64,000 nucleotides of DNA from Pseudothioglobus sp905182815 (GTDB lineage Bacteria > Pseudomonadota > Gammaproteobacteria > PS1 > Pseudothioglobaceae). The stretch's first letter is position 1; every line of letters starts with the position of its first letter. Below the pieces are notes generated by a model. That model was not told the origin of the DNA, searched no databases, and saw nothing but the letters and a program-made list of their open reading frames with translations. The stretch covers positions 1,302,001-1,366,000 of the forward strand of contig NZ_CP159805.1 of NCBI RefSeq assembly GCF_048087625.1. The letters are read 5' to 3'. The translations under genes were made by a program, and so were the position numbers. Positions 27,372 to 35,933 of this stretch are shown here, in pieces.

Positions 27372-27824
27372 ATGTTTCGTGGAATTCACCTATTATCAAT
27401 TGATTCGAAAGGAAGGGTAAAGATACCTGTTCGCCATCAACATCAAGTAGCCAAAATCTGCTCTGGGGAAATGGTCCTTAGTATTCATCCTGATGACCCT
27501 TGTTTAGTTTTATACCCACTTCCTAATTGGCAACAACTTGAACGGAAGATTGCTGAACTCCCTTCGCTGAATGTTCATTCTAAGAAAATATCCAGAAAAC
27601 TTATAGGCCATGCATGTGATTGTGACTTAGATAAAATTGGCAGAATTTTATTACCAAGCTCTCACAAGAGTTATGCAAATTTAACAGATAAAGCAATTCT
27701 AAGTGGCCAAGGCACAAGTTTTGAAATTTGGGATGAAAATGCATGGCATCAGCAAATTGAAAAGCTTGAAAGATTAAGTTCTCAAGATGAAGTTCCTGAA
27801 GAGATTTCAAAACTTTCACTTTAA
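27372..27824 (+). CDS. mraZ: Transcriptional regulator MraZ
   Basis: DNA-binding repressor of the division/cell-wall cluster. The start is set at MFRGIHLLSIDSKGRVKIPV, the universal family N-terminus. The in-frame ATG at 27345 lies inside an operator repeat and adds nine unlikely residues. The duplicated AbrB-like folds are visible as DSKGRVKIP and, in the second half, DKIGRILLP. The 150 residues match the family. No clear ribosome-binding site precedes the ATG. It is followed by rsmH after 30 bp. Confidence 0.94.
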   Translation: MFRGIHLLSIDSKGRVKIPVRHQHQVAKICSGEMVLSIHPDDPCLVLYPLPNWQQLERKIAELPSLNVHSKKISRKLIGHACDCDLDKIGRILLPSSHKSYANLTDKAILSGQGTSFEIWDENAWHQQIEKLERLSSQDEVPEEISKLSL

Positions 27825-27854
27825 AGCGATGAATCAATTAAGTGTAATAACTCA

Positions 27855-28781
27855 ATGATAGAATCAAATCATCATGAATCAGTCCTTTTCAATGAGTCTA
27901 TTAAAGGCCTTAATATTAAGCCTAATGGTGTCTATGTTGATGCCACTCTAGGTAGGTGTGGACATACCAAGGGGATACTAAATAATCTTGGAAATTCTGG
28001 AAAGGTTATTGGCCTTGATCAAGATATGGAGGCAATCAATTATGCACAAATAAATTTTCCAGACTCACGCCTAACCCCAATTCATTGCAATTTTTCAAAC
28101 CTTCAAGATACTCTTAGTCAATTGAATTTATTAGGAAAAGTAGATGGCATATTAATGGATCTTGGCATCTCTTCACCTCAAATTGACAATGCTGAAAGAG
28201 GGTTTAGCTTTATGAAAGATGGCGCTCTTGACATGAGGATGGATCAAACCCAAACTACTACTGCAGCAAGCTGGTTAAGAGATAGTAGCGAAACCGAAAT
28301 TGCTAATACTCTTTTTCAGTATGGCGAAGAAAAAAGAAGTAGAATTATCGCCTCAACCATTAAAGCATATCAAAAAAATAACGATCTGAACTCAACGCTT
28401 GAGCTAGCAAATATTATCTCTAGTGTTGTAAGACCTGGCAAAAAAAAGCACCCAGCGACTCGCTCATTTCAAGCTATTAGAATTGCAATTAATGATGAAT
28501 TAAAAAAACTTTCAGAAGCTCTTGAGCAAACTATTGACGCATTATCTCCCAAGGGAAGACTTGTAATTATTACTTTTCACTCAATTGAAGACAGAATAGT
28601 TAAACAATTCATTCGTAAACATTCTCGACCTAAGCAACTCCCAAAAGGATTACCAGTCATTGCCAATGATGAGTCTGAATGCTTACTGAAAGATTTAGGA
28701 AAAATTAAGCCTTCTGATGAAGAGATCAAAGTGAATAGAAGATCACGAAGTGCAATCCTCCGTTTGGTTGAAAAGTGCTAG
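27855..28781 (+). CDS. rsmH: 16S rRNA m4C1402 methyltransferase RsmH
   Basis: SAM-dependent methylation of cytidine 1402 in the ribosomal P site. The 308 residues show HESVLFNESI, the SAM site GVYVDATLGRCGHT (usually GGHT or AGHS), GILMDLGISSPQID, GALDMRMD, the HPATRSFQAIRIAIN segment and FHSIEDRIVKQF. It overlaps ftsL by 7 bp, the usual coupling in the mraZ-rsmH-ftsL-ftsI cluster. Confidence 0.96.
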   Translation: MIESNHHESVLFNESIKGLNIKPNGVYVDATLGRCGHTKGILNNLGNSGKVIGLDQDMEAINYAQINFPDSRLTPIHCNFSNLQDTLSQLNLLGKVDGILMDLGISSPQIDNAERGFSFMKDGALDMRMDQTQTTTAASWLRDSSETEIANTLFQYGEEKRSRIIASTIKAYQKNNDLNSTLELANIISSVVRPGKKKHPATRSFQAIRIAINDELKKLSEALEQTIDALSPKGRLVIITFHSIEDRIVKQFIRKHSRPKQLPKGLPVIANDESECLLKDLGKIKPSDEEIKVNRRSRSAILRLVEKC

Positions 28782-29050
28782 CGATAATTAAAAAAAAATT
28801 CATTATTAATATTTTATTAATAATTTCGATCGTTTCAATTTCAATATTAAGCATTCATTGGCATCATCAAATGTATTTGCTACATCAAAATGAAAAAGTT
28901 GTTAAGTCTAATCATGAGCGTATAAATGCTCTTAACAGGCAGCTAATGATGGAATATTCAGAGCTTGAAAGTGGGATAACGATTTATCAAAAATCAAAAG
29001 AAGAATTATTGATGTTCGTCCCAATTGAAACTGAAGAGATCTCTATATGA
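28775..29050 (+). CDS. ftsL: Cell division protein FtsL
   Basis: Small bitopic division protein that works with FtsB and FtsQ. The 91 residues have one hydrophobic helix (about 9-27) followed by a periplasmic coiled coil rich in Leu, Glu and Arg (HQNEKVVKSNHERINALNRQ). The start codon is GTG, inside the end of rsmH. The stop overlaps the ftsI ATG by 4 bp. The assignment rests on topology, size and position because FtsL sequences diverge strongly. Confidence 0.85.
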   Translation: MLAIIKKKFIINILLIISIVSISILSIHWHHQMYLLHQNEKVVKSNHERINALNRQLMMEYSELESGITIYQKSKEELLMFVPIETEEISI

Positions 29051-30897
29051 AGATTACAAGGGTACAGGGTTATAGAAACAGACAAGCATTAATTAAAATT
29101 AGTTTCATTATCATTGTGTTCTTTTTTATTTATAGGGCTTTTAGTATTACCGATATTATTGCTAATGACTTGTCATTAAAACTTAAGGCCTCAAATAATT
29201 CTGAGTTTACAATTATTGAAAAATCCATAAGGGGTAATATCCTGGACAGGAATAATAATCTTCTTGCTATAAACCTCATACACAAGAAAATTAATCTTGA
29301 CCCAATGATTCTTCAAGATGAATATATTGATCTTTTGGCTGAAGCCTTGAATATTCCAACAGATGAATTTAGGGAAAAAATAAGTAAAAAGAGAGAGAAT
29401 AAAAGAAAGTACTTTATTGTTAAAGAAAAATTAAGAGTAAATGACCCTATTCTAAGTAATATTGCTGAACTCAAAAATAAACGCGTTAACATTTGCTTGA
29501 AAGAACTTAAATTACCATCTAATAATTTGGCAGATAAAGTTAAATTACTTGTAGGCTTAAATTTAGCAGTAAAAGAAAAAATAGAAGAGGAGAAGTGTAC
29601 TAGGCAATCAATAGCTGGGGTAGCAATCGAATCTAGTGGTTTTCGCTACTATCCTAAAAAAGACTCTGTAGCGCCATTAATTGGAAAAACTAATATTAAT
29701 AATATTGGGGTATTTGGGATTGAATCAGAATATGACCAATATTTAGCTGGATTTGATGGTGTTAAGCGATTAGCAGATAACAAAAATGGTTCTAATATCT
29801 ACTATGATGCAGAGTTAATTAAAAAATTTAAAGAAGGTGCTGATTTAAATTTAACTATTGACTCAGATATTCAATTTCATGTCTACAATGCAATCAAAGA
29901 GCAGGCTGAATTCCACGAGGCAGACTCTGCCGCTGCGATTGTGCTATCACCTAATGGTGAAATATTAGCCCTTACAAATTACCCATCAACAGACCCAAAC
30001 AATCATCAAAATTATAGTGCTGATGATTATCGTAATCGTGTTTTCTCTGATAAAACTGAGCCAGGATCTACCATGAAGCCCTTTACAATGCTTCTTGCTT
30101 TAGATAAAGGCGTAATAACTGCAACAGAAGATGAATTAATTGATGTGACAAGTCGTGTTGGAAACATACTGCCTGATAAAAAATATACAGAGATGACGAT
30201 TCAAAGAATTCTTGAAAAGTCACATAATTTAGGCACAGTAATGGTTGCAGAAAATATTAAAAATGAAGAGTTCTACAACACATGGAAAATGCTAGGTTTT
30301 GGAAGCTCCCTTGGATTAATGCCTGGAACTGAAAATCCTGGAGTTTTAAGACATTATAGTAGTTGGGGCTTAGCTGACAAACGCTCACTTTCATTTGGGC
30401 ACGGTCCCATGAATACAAATCTTGCACAACTGGCAAGAGCTTATCTTGTATTTGCCAATGAAGGCGCAATACCTTCATTAAAACTTTTTAAAAACAATAG
30501 TGCTCCTGATAATTTAGAGCAAGTCTTTACTCCAGAATCAACTAAAAGAATAGCTCAAATACTCGACTCGGTTGCTTCAGATAATGGATCGGGCTATCGA
30601 GCGGTAATTGATGGATACTCAGTTGCCGGAAAAACAGGTACAGCAGAAATGGTTATTGATGGAAAGTACAGCAAAGATGGCGCTAAAAGAACTTATTTCA
30701 TTGGGTTTTCTCCTGCTGAAAATCCAAAATATATTATGGCAGTTAGGCTTGATTACCCTAAAAAATGCTTTGTATCTTGGGATCCAACTATGAGAAATCG
30801 ATGTGAAGGCTCTAATTCAGCCTCTATGGCATTTCAAAAAGCGATGAAAAGAATACTGATTAATGATCCAGATATTAAATCAAAGTTTGAAGGCTAA
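29047..30897 (+). CDS. ftsI: Peptidoglycan D,D-transpeptidase FtsI (PBP3)
   Basis: Septal class B penicillin-binding protein that cross-links peptidoglycan during division. One N-terminal anchor helix (about 18-36) precedes the pedestal domain (IRGNILDRNNNLLA). The transpeptidase domain has catalytic Ser341 in GSTMKPF, the SxN motif as SHN, and KTG in AGKTGTAEM. It is 616 residues, slightly longer than E. coli FtsI (588). It is the last gene of this division cluster: murE, murF, mraY and later genes do not follow, and dnaG converges on it with a 4-bp overlap. Confidence 0.95.
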   Translation: MKITRVQGYRNRQALIKISFIIIVFFFIYRAFSITDIIANDLSLKLKASNNSEFTIIEKSIRGNILDRNNNLLAINLIHKKINLDPMILQDEYIDLLAEALNIPTDEFREKISKKRENKRKYFIVKEKLRVNDPILSNIAELKNKRVNICLKELKLPSNNLADKVKLLVGLNLAVKEKIEEEKCTRQSIAGVAIESSGFRYYPKKDSVAPLIGKTNINNIGVFGIESEYDQYLAGFDGVKRLADNKNGSNIYYDAELIKKFKEGADLNLTIDSDIQFHVYNAIKEQAEFHEADSAAAIVLSPNGEILALTNYPSTDPNNHQNYSADDYRNRVFSDKTEPGSTMKPFTMLLALDKGVITATEDELIDVTSRVGNILPDKKYTEMTIQRILEKSHNLGTVMVAENIKNEEFYNTWKMLGFGSSLGLMPGTENPGVLRHYSSWGLADKRSLSFGHGPMNTNLAQLARAYLVFANEGAIPSLKLFKNNSAPDNLEQVFTPESTKRIAQILDSVASDNGSGYRAVIDGYSVAGKTGTAEMVIDGKYSKDGAKRTYFIGFSPAENPKYIMAVRLDYPKKCFVSWDPTMRNRCEGSNSASMAFQKAMKRILINDPDIKSKFEG

Positions 30898-32720
30898 GTT
30901 AACTTTTTAGATGCTGGGTTAGCCTTGCTTTTCATAATATTTTCCATAACAAGCTTTTCATCGTCATGAGTTTTAGCTGAGAGAATAGAGGCTTTTGTTG
31001 ATTTTCTTTCGTAGTATTTTTCTGCTGCCGTCAAAGTGTAGCCAAATTCCTCCTTGGCTTCATATTCACTTAAAAATGGCTCCATTACACTTAGCTCTTT
31101 AAGCCGAGAATATACTCTTTCTTGGGACTTGAAGGGAGCCAATAAACCATCCTTTGAAAGGTCAGACTCAACCTGAGCATATCTTATCAATTCAACCAAT
31201 ACTTCTGACTTAGGTAGATTTCTTACTCTCTCTTCAATAACACTTGAGGATTCAAGATCATTTACAATTATTGGATAATTAATGACGCACGAAATCATTC
31301 TTGACATAAGGCTTTTCATGCTCGAAGAGCGAACGGCAGCTATATTGTTTTGAATTGGCCTATATGGTGGCTCAATTTCATCATAATCATCTGCATTAAA
31401 CGATGGCATCTCATCAGCAACACTTTGCTCAATAGCCTTTTCAACCTGAACAACGTTCTGCCCAATGGTTTGGGCGACACCTTCAATTAATTGCTGACGG
31501 TATATTGGATAAGTCACTAAGTTAATTAAAGCTGCAGATTTTTCTAAAAACAAGGTTTTGCCTTCAATTGTATTAAAGGGAACTTCTGATTTTATATGAT
31601 CAAATAAAAAACTAGATAAAGTCTGAGACTCCTCTACCCTTTTGGTAAAAGATTTTACTGACTCACTTTTTATTAATGTATCTGGATCCTCTCCATCAGG
31701 CAACAATAAAAACTTAATAAGGAGTCCTGAAGTTATTACTGGCAAAGAGGTTTTTAAAGCTTTCCAAGCTGCATCTCTTCCAGCTTTATCGCCATCAAAA
31801 CAAAAAATAATTGTCTCCGCTGAGCGAGATAAAACTTGCAAATGAGCCGGGGTAGTAGCAGTTCCAAGAGTAGCAACAACGTTCGTTATGCCTTGTTGAT
31901 GAAGAGCAATCACGTCCATGTAACCCTCTACAACTATTATATAATCAATACGCCTACTATGCTTTCTGCAGTGATAGAGGCCATAGAGTTCTTTTGATTT
32001 TGAGAATAAAGGGGTTTCAGGTGAATTAAGATACTTTGGATTATCCTTGTTTGAAAGGACCCTTCCACCAAAACCTATAACATTACCTTTGGTGTTATGT
32101 ATTGGAAACATTAATCGATCGCGAAACCGATCATAGAAATCATCTTTCTTATCTTTTTTTGGAACTAACATCCCCATTGTCAGGAGATCCTGAATTGCTT
32201 CATCATTATCTTTAAACGCATCGTAAAGATTGGTCCAACCGGGAGGCGCAAAGCCAAGCTCAAATCTTTTAGCTATAGTGCCGCTAATGCCTCTACTTTT
32301 GGCATAGTCAACCACCTTTTTTTTAGCTGCAGATTGCTTTAATTGATTTTGATAAAATTCGCTAAGCTCTGACATCAATTTATTGTATCGCTCAAACCTC
32401 TTATCAACAGGCTTAGCAGCCTGGTCATATACAACTGAAACCCCAGACTCTCCTGCCACTGTTTCAATAGCCTCAACAAAAGCTAAATGATCATACTTCA
32501 TTATAAAATCTATTACACCACCACTTTCTCCACAGCCAAAACAGTGGTATATTTGTTTATTTGGAACGACCGTGAATGATGGAGTCTTTTCTTCATGGAA
32601 GGGACAGCATGCCTTAAAATCCTTTCCAGCCTTTTTTAAAGCGACTCTCTTATTAATTAGGCCGACAATATCTACCCTATTGGGCAAATCATTGATAAAA
32701 TCTCTGTCAATAAAAGGCAT
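30894..32720 (-). CDS. dnaG: DNA primase
   Basis: Synthesises RNA primers for replication. The 608 residues contain the N-terminal CHC2 zinc ribbon (Cys39, His42, Cys60, Cys63 in CPFHEEKTPSF...HCFGCG), the RNA polymerase domain with FGGRVL and KYLNSPETPLF, the TOPRIM motifs VVEGYMDV and FCFDGDKAGRDA, and a divergent C-terminal DnaB-interacting region. It overlaps the ftsI stop by 4 bp tail to tail. The usual rpsU-dnaG-rpoD arrangement is absent. It is divergent from the acyltransferase gene, with a 42-bp shared spacer. Confidence 0.96.
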   Translation of the reverse strand: MPFIDRDFINDLPNRVDIVGLINKRVALKKAGKDFKACCPFHEEKTPSFTVVPNKQIYHCFGCGESGGVIDFIMKYDHLAFVEAIETVAGESGVSVVYDQAAKPVDKRFERYNKLMSELSEFYQNQLKQSAAKKKVVDYAKSRGISGTIAKRFELGFAPPGWTNLYDAFKDNDEAIQDLLTMGMLVPKKDKKDDFYDRFRDRLMFPIHNTKGNVIGFGGRVLSNKDNPKYLNSPETPLFSKSKELYGLYHCRKHSRRIDYIIVVEGYMDVIALHQQGITNVVATLGTATTPAHLQVLSRSAETIIFCFDGDKAGRDAAWKALKTSLPVITSGLLIKFLLLPDGEDPDTLIKSESVKSFTKRVEESQTLSSFLFDHIKSEVPFNTIEGKTLFLEKSAALINLVTYPIYRQQLIEGVAQTIGQNVVQVEKAIEQSVADEMPSFNADDYDEIEPPYRPIQNNIAAVRSSSMKSLMSRMISCVINYPIIVNDLESSSVIEERVRNLPKSEVLVELIRYAQVESDLSKDGLLAPFKSQERVYSRLKELSVMEPFLSEYEAKEEFGYTLTAAEKYYERKSTKASILSAKTHDDEKLVMENIMKSKANPASKKLT

Positions 32721-32762
32721 AATTTATATGTTAATCTTTAGTTTCATTTTATTTTTATTTTA

Positions 32763-33668
32763 ATGTTAAACATCAAATTTATTCACCCTAAATTTTTTCC
32801 AACTTGGATTTTAATTTTGCTAATGCGAATTGGAGTCCTTATTCCTTTTAGTACACAAGTAATTATAGGTAAATTTATTGGTAAGGTAATTTATCCATTT
32901 ATGACAAAATGGCGCTCAACAGCTTACGCCAACATATCGCACTGCTTTCCTGAAAAAAAACAAACTCAAGTTATTACTTTAGTTAAGCAACACTTTGAAG
33001 CGATTGGAATTAGTCTTTTTGAAACTGCAAATGCTTATTATGCAAGTGATAAAAAAATTAATAAGCTATTAACAATTAATCAAGAGCACTACTTTACAGA
33101 TGCTCTCAAACAGGAAGGTGGGGTTATTATTTTATGTGCTCACTTTATGCCGCTTATGTTAGGAAGTCGTGCTTTATTGATTAATCACACAATTGCTAAT
33201 ATTTATAGACCACAAAATAATGAGCTTTTTGATCAGGCAATGGTCAAAGGTTATAAAAAAAATGGTGCTGTAATGATTAAAAGTAAAGATACAAGGTCAA
33301 TTATAAAAGCCATAAATAATAGCCTACCTATTTGGTATGCGCCTGATCAGGACTTAGGAAAAAATAATAGTGTATTTGCTCCATTATTTGGAATTCAAAC
33401 TGCAACTGCCTCTGCTACTGCAAGACTTGCCAAAAACAATAACACTAGAGTCATACCATATAGCTTTGTTAGAACAAGTAAAGGGTATGAAATGTCTTTT
33501 GAAAAGCCTCTTTCAGGCTTTCCATCTAGTGACCCAATTATTGATGCAACAACTACAAACAAAATTCTTGAAAAACAAATAAATAAAACTCCAGAGCAGT
33601 ACTTATGGATCCATCGTCGTTTTAAAACAAGGCCAGATGGTGCAGAAAACTTCTATAAAAATAATTAA
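32763..33668 (+). CDS. LpxL-like lipid A acyltransferase with altered active-site motif
   Basis: Membrane-associated acyltransferase family that adds secondary acyl chains to lipid A. The 301 residues align well with E. coli LpxL: one N-terminal hydrophobic segment (about 12-30), an active-site region CAHFMPLMLGSR, IANIYRPQNN, WYAPDQDLGKNNSVFAPLFG and YLWIHRRFKTRPDG at the end. The catalytic HX4(D/E) motif keeps His127, but the acidic residue is Met132 (E. coli HFMSLE, here HFMPLM). The codon is ATG, read directly in the sequence. Activity is therefore uncertain: it may be inactive, use another base, or have a changed role. Confidence 0.85.
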   Translation: MLNIKFIHPKFFPTWILILLMRIGVLIPFSTQVIIGKFIGKVIYPFMTKWRSTAYANISHCFPEKKQTQVITLVKQHFEAIGISLFETANAYYASDKKINKLLTINQEHYFTDALKQEGGVIILCAHFMPLMLGSRALLINHTIANIYRPQNNELFDQAMVKGYKKNGAVMIKSKDTRSIIKAINNSLPIWYAPDQDLGKNNSVFAPLFGIQTATASATARLAKNNNTRVIPYSFVRTSKGYEMSFEKPLSGFPSSDPIIDATTTNKILEKQINKTPEQYLWIHRRFKTRPDGAENFYKNN

Positions 33669-33685
33669 TAATATTTTATTAGAAA

Positions 33686-33714
33686 TACAACAATTCAAAA
33701 AAATAGAGTATAAT
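33686..33714 (+). promoter_or_regulatory. Putative promoter for rpsO
   Basis: A perfect TATAAT lies at 33709-33714, about 35 nt before the rpsO start. The -35 element is poor (TACAAC at 33686-33691, 17-bp spacer). Confidence 0.5.
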
Positions 33715-33749
33715 TCCGTTCTTAAATTTTGTCACATACACTGTTAATT

Positions 33750-34010
33750 ATGTCAATCGATACACAAGCTATTATTAAAGAATACCAAAATGACGCGGCT
33801 GATACTGGGTCTGTTAACGTGCAAGTTGCTCTTCTAACTGCAAGAATCAAACATTTAACTGAGCATTTTAAAACACATAAGAAAGACCATCACTCAAGAA
33901 GAGGTCTTTTACGTTTGGTCTCTCAACGTAAAAAATTATTGGCTTATGCTAGGATTAATGATGTCACTACTTACTCAAATTTAATTTCACGACTAGGCCT
34001 TAGAAAATAA
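33750..34010 (+). CDS. rpsO: Ribosomal protein S15
   Basis: Small-subunit primary binding protein. The start is MSIDTQAIIKEYQ (33750), since the seven residues of the longer frame (from 33729) are not found in the family. The 86-residue protein keeps DTGSVNVQVALLTARI, HLTEHFKTHKKDHHSRRGLL and the LGLRK ending. It is followed directly by a terminator. The pnp gene, its common partner, is not present. Confidence 0.96.
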   Translation: MSIDTQAIIKEYQNDAADTGSVNVQVALLTARIKHLTEHFKTHKKDHHSRRGLLRLVSQRKKLLAYARINDVTTYSNLISRLGLRK

Positions 34011-34030
34011 ATATTAGCGTGAAATAAATT

Positions 34031-34058
34031 AAAGCCCCTATTTTGGGGCTTTTTTATT
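34031..34058 (+). terminator. Rho-independent terminator after rpsO
   Basis: AAAGCCCC and GGGGCTTT form a GC-rich stem around TATTTT, followed by a T-run (TTTTTTATT) 20-50 bases after the rpsO stop. Confidence 0.9.
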
Positions 34059-34081
34059 ACTTGTCGTATTAAAATAGGGTT

Positions 34082-35176
34082 ATGGAACTGTCTGCTAACT
34101 ATCAAAAAATATCTGAACTAATTGAGCGCTCAACTGCTTTAGCTAAGCATCTGGTGATTGACGAAAAGATTGAACGCTTAGAAGAAGTAAGATTGGAATT
34201 AGAGAATCCCAAAATATGGTCAGATCCTGAAAAGGCACAGTCTTTAGGTAAAGAAAAAGTCGACCTTGAAAGCCTTTGCGAAGCATTTTCTTACTCATCA
34301 AGTATTTTAAATGATGCTAAAGAGCTCCTTGATATGGCTGAAGCTGAAAATGACACAAACACAGTTAATGGAATCGTTTCAGATTTAAATGAAATAGAAA
34401 AATCAATTGCATCATATGAATTTAGAAGAATGTTTAGTGGCAATATGGATCAAAATTCTGCATATCTAGATATTCAATCAGGATCTGGAGGAACTGAGGC
34501 CCAAGACTGGGCTGAAATGATTTTAAGAATGTATTTAAGATGGGGTGATAAACATAATTTTAAAGTTAAGTTAATGGAGGTTTCAGCTGGAGATGTTGCT
34601 GGAATTAAATCTGCAACTATTCACTTTGATGGTGACTATGCATTTGGCTGGCTAAGAAGTGAAATAGGCATCCATAGGTTAGTTAGAAAATCTCCATATA
34701 ATGCAAATGGAAAAAGACATACCTCATTTTCTTCAGTTTTTGTGTCCCCAGAAATTGATGACAATATTGAAATAGATATAAACCCTTCTGACCTTCGAAT
34801 TGATACTTATCGCGCCTCAGGAGCAGGTGGTCAGCATGTTAATAAAACTGAATCTGCTGTTAGAATTACGCATTTACCAACTACAACAGTCGTTCAATGT
34901 CAAGACGGAAGGTCTCAACATGCTAATAAAGATCAGGCAATGAAACAATTAAAATCTAAACTATACGAGCTTGAAATGCAAAAAAGAAACAGTGAAAAGC
35001 AGGATGTTGAAGATTTAAAGTCAGATATCGGCTGGGGACATCAAATACGCTCATATGTTCTTGACCAGTCACGTATTAAAGATTTAAGGACAGGGGTTGA
35101 AAGTAGTAATACTCAGGATGTACTTGATGGTAATTTAGATCAATTTATAGTAGCAAGCCTAAAAGCAGGCCTATAA
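34082..35176 (+). CDS. prfB: Peptide chain release factor 2
   Basis: Terminates translation at UAA and UGA. The 364 residues include the catalytic GGQ in YRASGAGGQHVNKTES (Ala at the E. coli position 246 equivalent). The stop-codon recognition tripeptide is SPY (VRKSPYNANGKRHTSF), where the standard RF2 motif is SPF. The gene is read in one continuous frame: at the site where E. coli has the CTTTGAC programmed frameshift, the sequence reads AAGCATCTGGTGATTGAC with no in-frame stop. RF2 autoregulation by frameshifting is therefore absent. AGGG precedes the ATG. No lysS follows. Confidence 0.96.
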   Translation: MELSANYQKISELIERSTALAKHLVIDEKIERLEEVRLELENPKIWSDPEKAQSLGKEKVDLESLCEAFSYSSSILNDAKELLDMAEAENDTNTVNGIVSDLNEIEKSIASYEFRRMFSGNMDQNSAYLDIQSGSGGTEAQDWAEMILRMYLRWGDKHNFKVKLMEVSAGDVAGIKSATIHFDGDYAFGWLRSEIGIHRLVRKSPYNANGKRHTSFSSVFVSPEIDDNIEIDINPSDLRIDTYRASGAGGQHVNKTESAVRITHLPTTTVVQCQDGRSQHANKDQAMKQLKSKLYELEMQKRNSEKQDVEDLKSDIGWGHQIRSYVLDQSRIKDLRTGVESSNTQDVLDGNLDQFIVASLKAGL

Positions 35177-35241
35177 AAATAAACCTTCATCGATTTAAAT
35201 TGCATTGGTAAAATTGTTACTAAACAAATTAAAGCTAAACA

Positions 35242-35622
35242 ATGAAAGCCCTAGATAAAATTCAGTTTAATGAAAACGGACTAGTTCCCGTAATTACTCA
35301 GGACTTTTCATCTTCTGAAATTTTAATGATGGCGTGGATGAATAAAGAAGCACTATCTTTAAGTGTGAAAACAAAAAAAGCAGTATATTTTTCAAGGTCT
35401 AGAAAAAAACTTTGGTTTAAAGGCGAAGAGTCTGGCCATAGTCAAGATATAGTTGAGATTTATACAGACTGTGATCAAGATGTTATTTTGCTTAAGGTAA
35501 GTCAACAAGGCGGTATTGCTTGTCACACAGGCCGTGCTAATTGTTTTTTTAATAAACTTGAAAATAATGAATGGCAAAGTATCTCAGAGGTCATAAAAGA
35601 TCCAAAGGAAATCTATGGATAA
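35242..35622 (+). CDS. hisI: Phosphoribosyl-AMP cyclohydrolase
   Basis: Opens the adenine ring of phosphoribosyl-AMP, the third step of histidine synthesis. The 126 residues include LMMAWMNKEAL, YFSRSRKKLWFKGEESGH, the metal-binding DCDQD and the Cys residues in GGIACHTGRANCFF. It is a stand-alone HisI rather than a HisIE fusion; hisE follows with an 8-bp overlap. The rest of the his operon is not in the window. Confidence 0.95.
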   Translation: MKALDKIQFNENGLVPVITQDFSSSEILMMAWMNKEALSLSVKTKKAVYFSRSRKKLWFKGEESGHSQDIVEIYTDCDQDVILLKVSQQGGIACHTGRANCFFNKLENNEWQSISEVIKDPKEIYG

Positions 35623-35932
35623 CATGCTTTTAGCTCTCGAAAAAATACTTGAAGAGAGAAAATTATCCTCAGGAGATAAATCTTATGTTTCCTCTTTATA
35701 TCGTCAAGGAACAAATAAAATCCTAGAAAAGATTAGCGAAGAGTCAGATGAAGTTATTAAAGCTACTAAAGAAGAGGGAAGGGAAGAAGTTATTCATGAG
35801 GTAGCAGACCTTTGGTTTCACTTGTTAGTTTTACTGCGTCATGAAAATATTTCACTTGAAGAAGTTGAATTAGAGTTAGCCTCTCGTTTTGGCATATCTG
35901 GTCATGAAGAAAAGGCTTCTAGAAATAAATAG
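35615..35932 (+). CDS. hisE: Phosphoribosyl-ATP pyrophosphatase
   Basis: Second step of histidine synthesis: hydrolyses phosphoribosyl-ATP to the AMP form. The 105 residues show SYVSSLYRQGTNKILEKISE, ESDEVIKATKEEGREEVIHE and VADLWFHLLVLL, an all-alpha MazG-like fold with acidic metal-binding residues. It overlaps hisI. The ANTAR gene that follows runs convergently with only 1 bp between the stops. Confidence 0.94.
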   Translation: MDNMLLALEKILEERKLSSGDKSYVSSLYRQGTNKILEKISEESDEVIKATKEEGREEVIHEVADLWFHLLVLLRHENISLEEVELELASRFGISGHEEKASRNK

Positions 35933-35933
35933 A

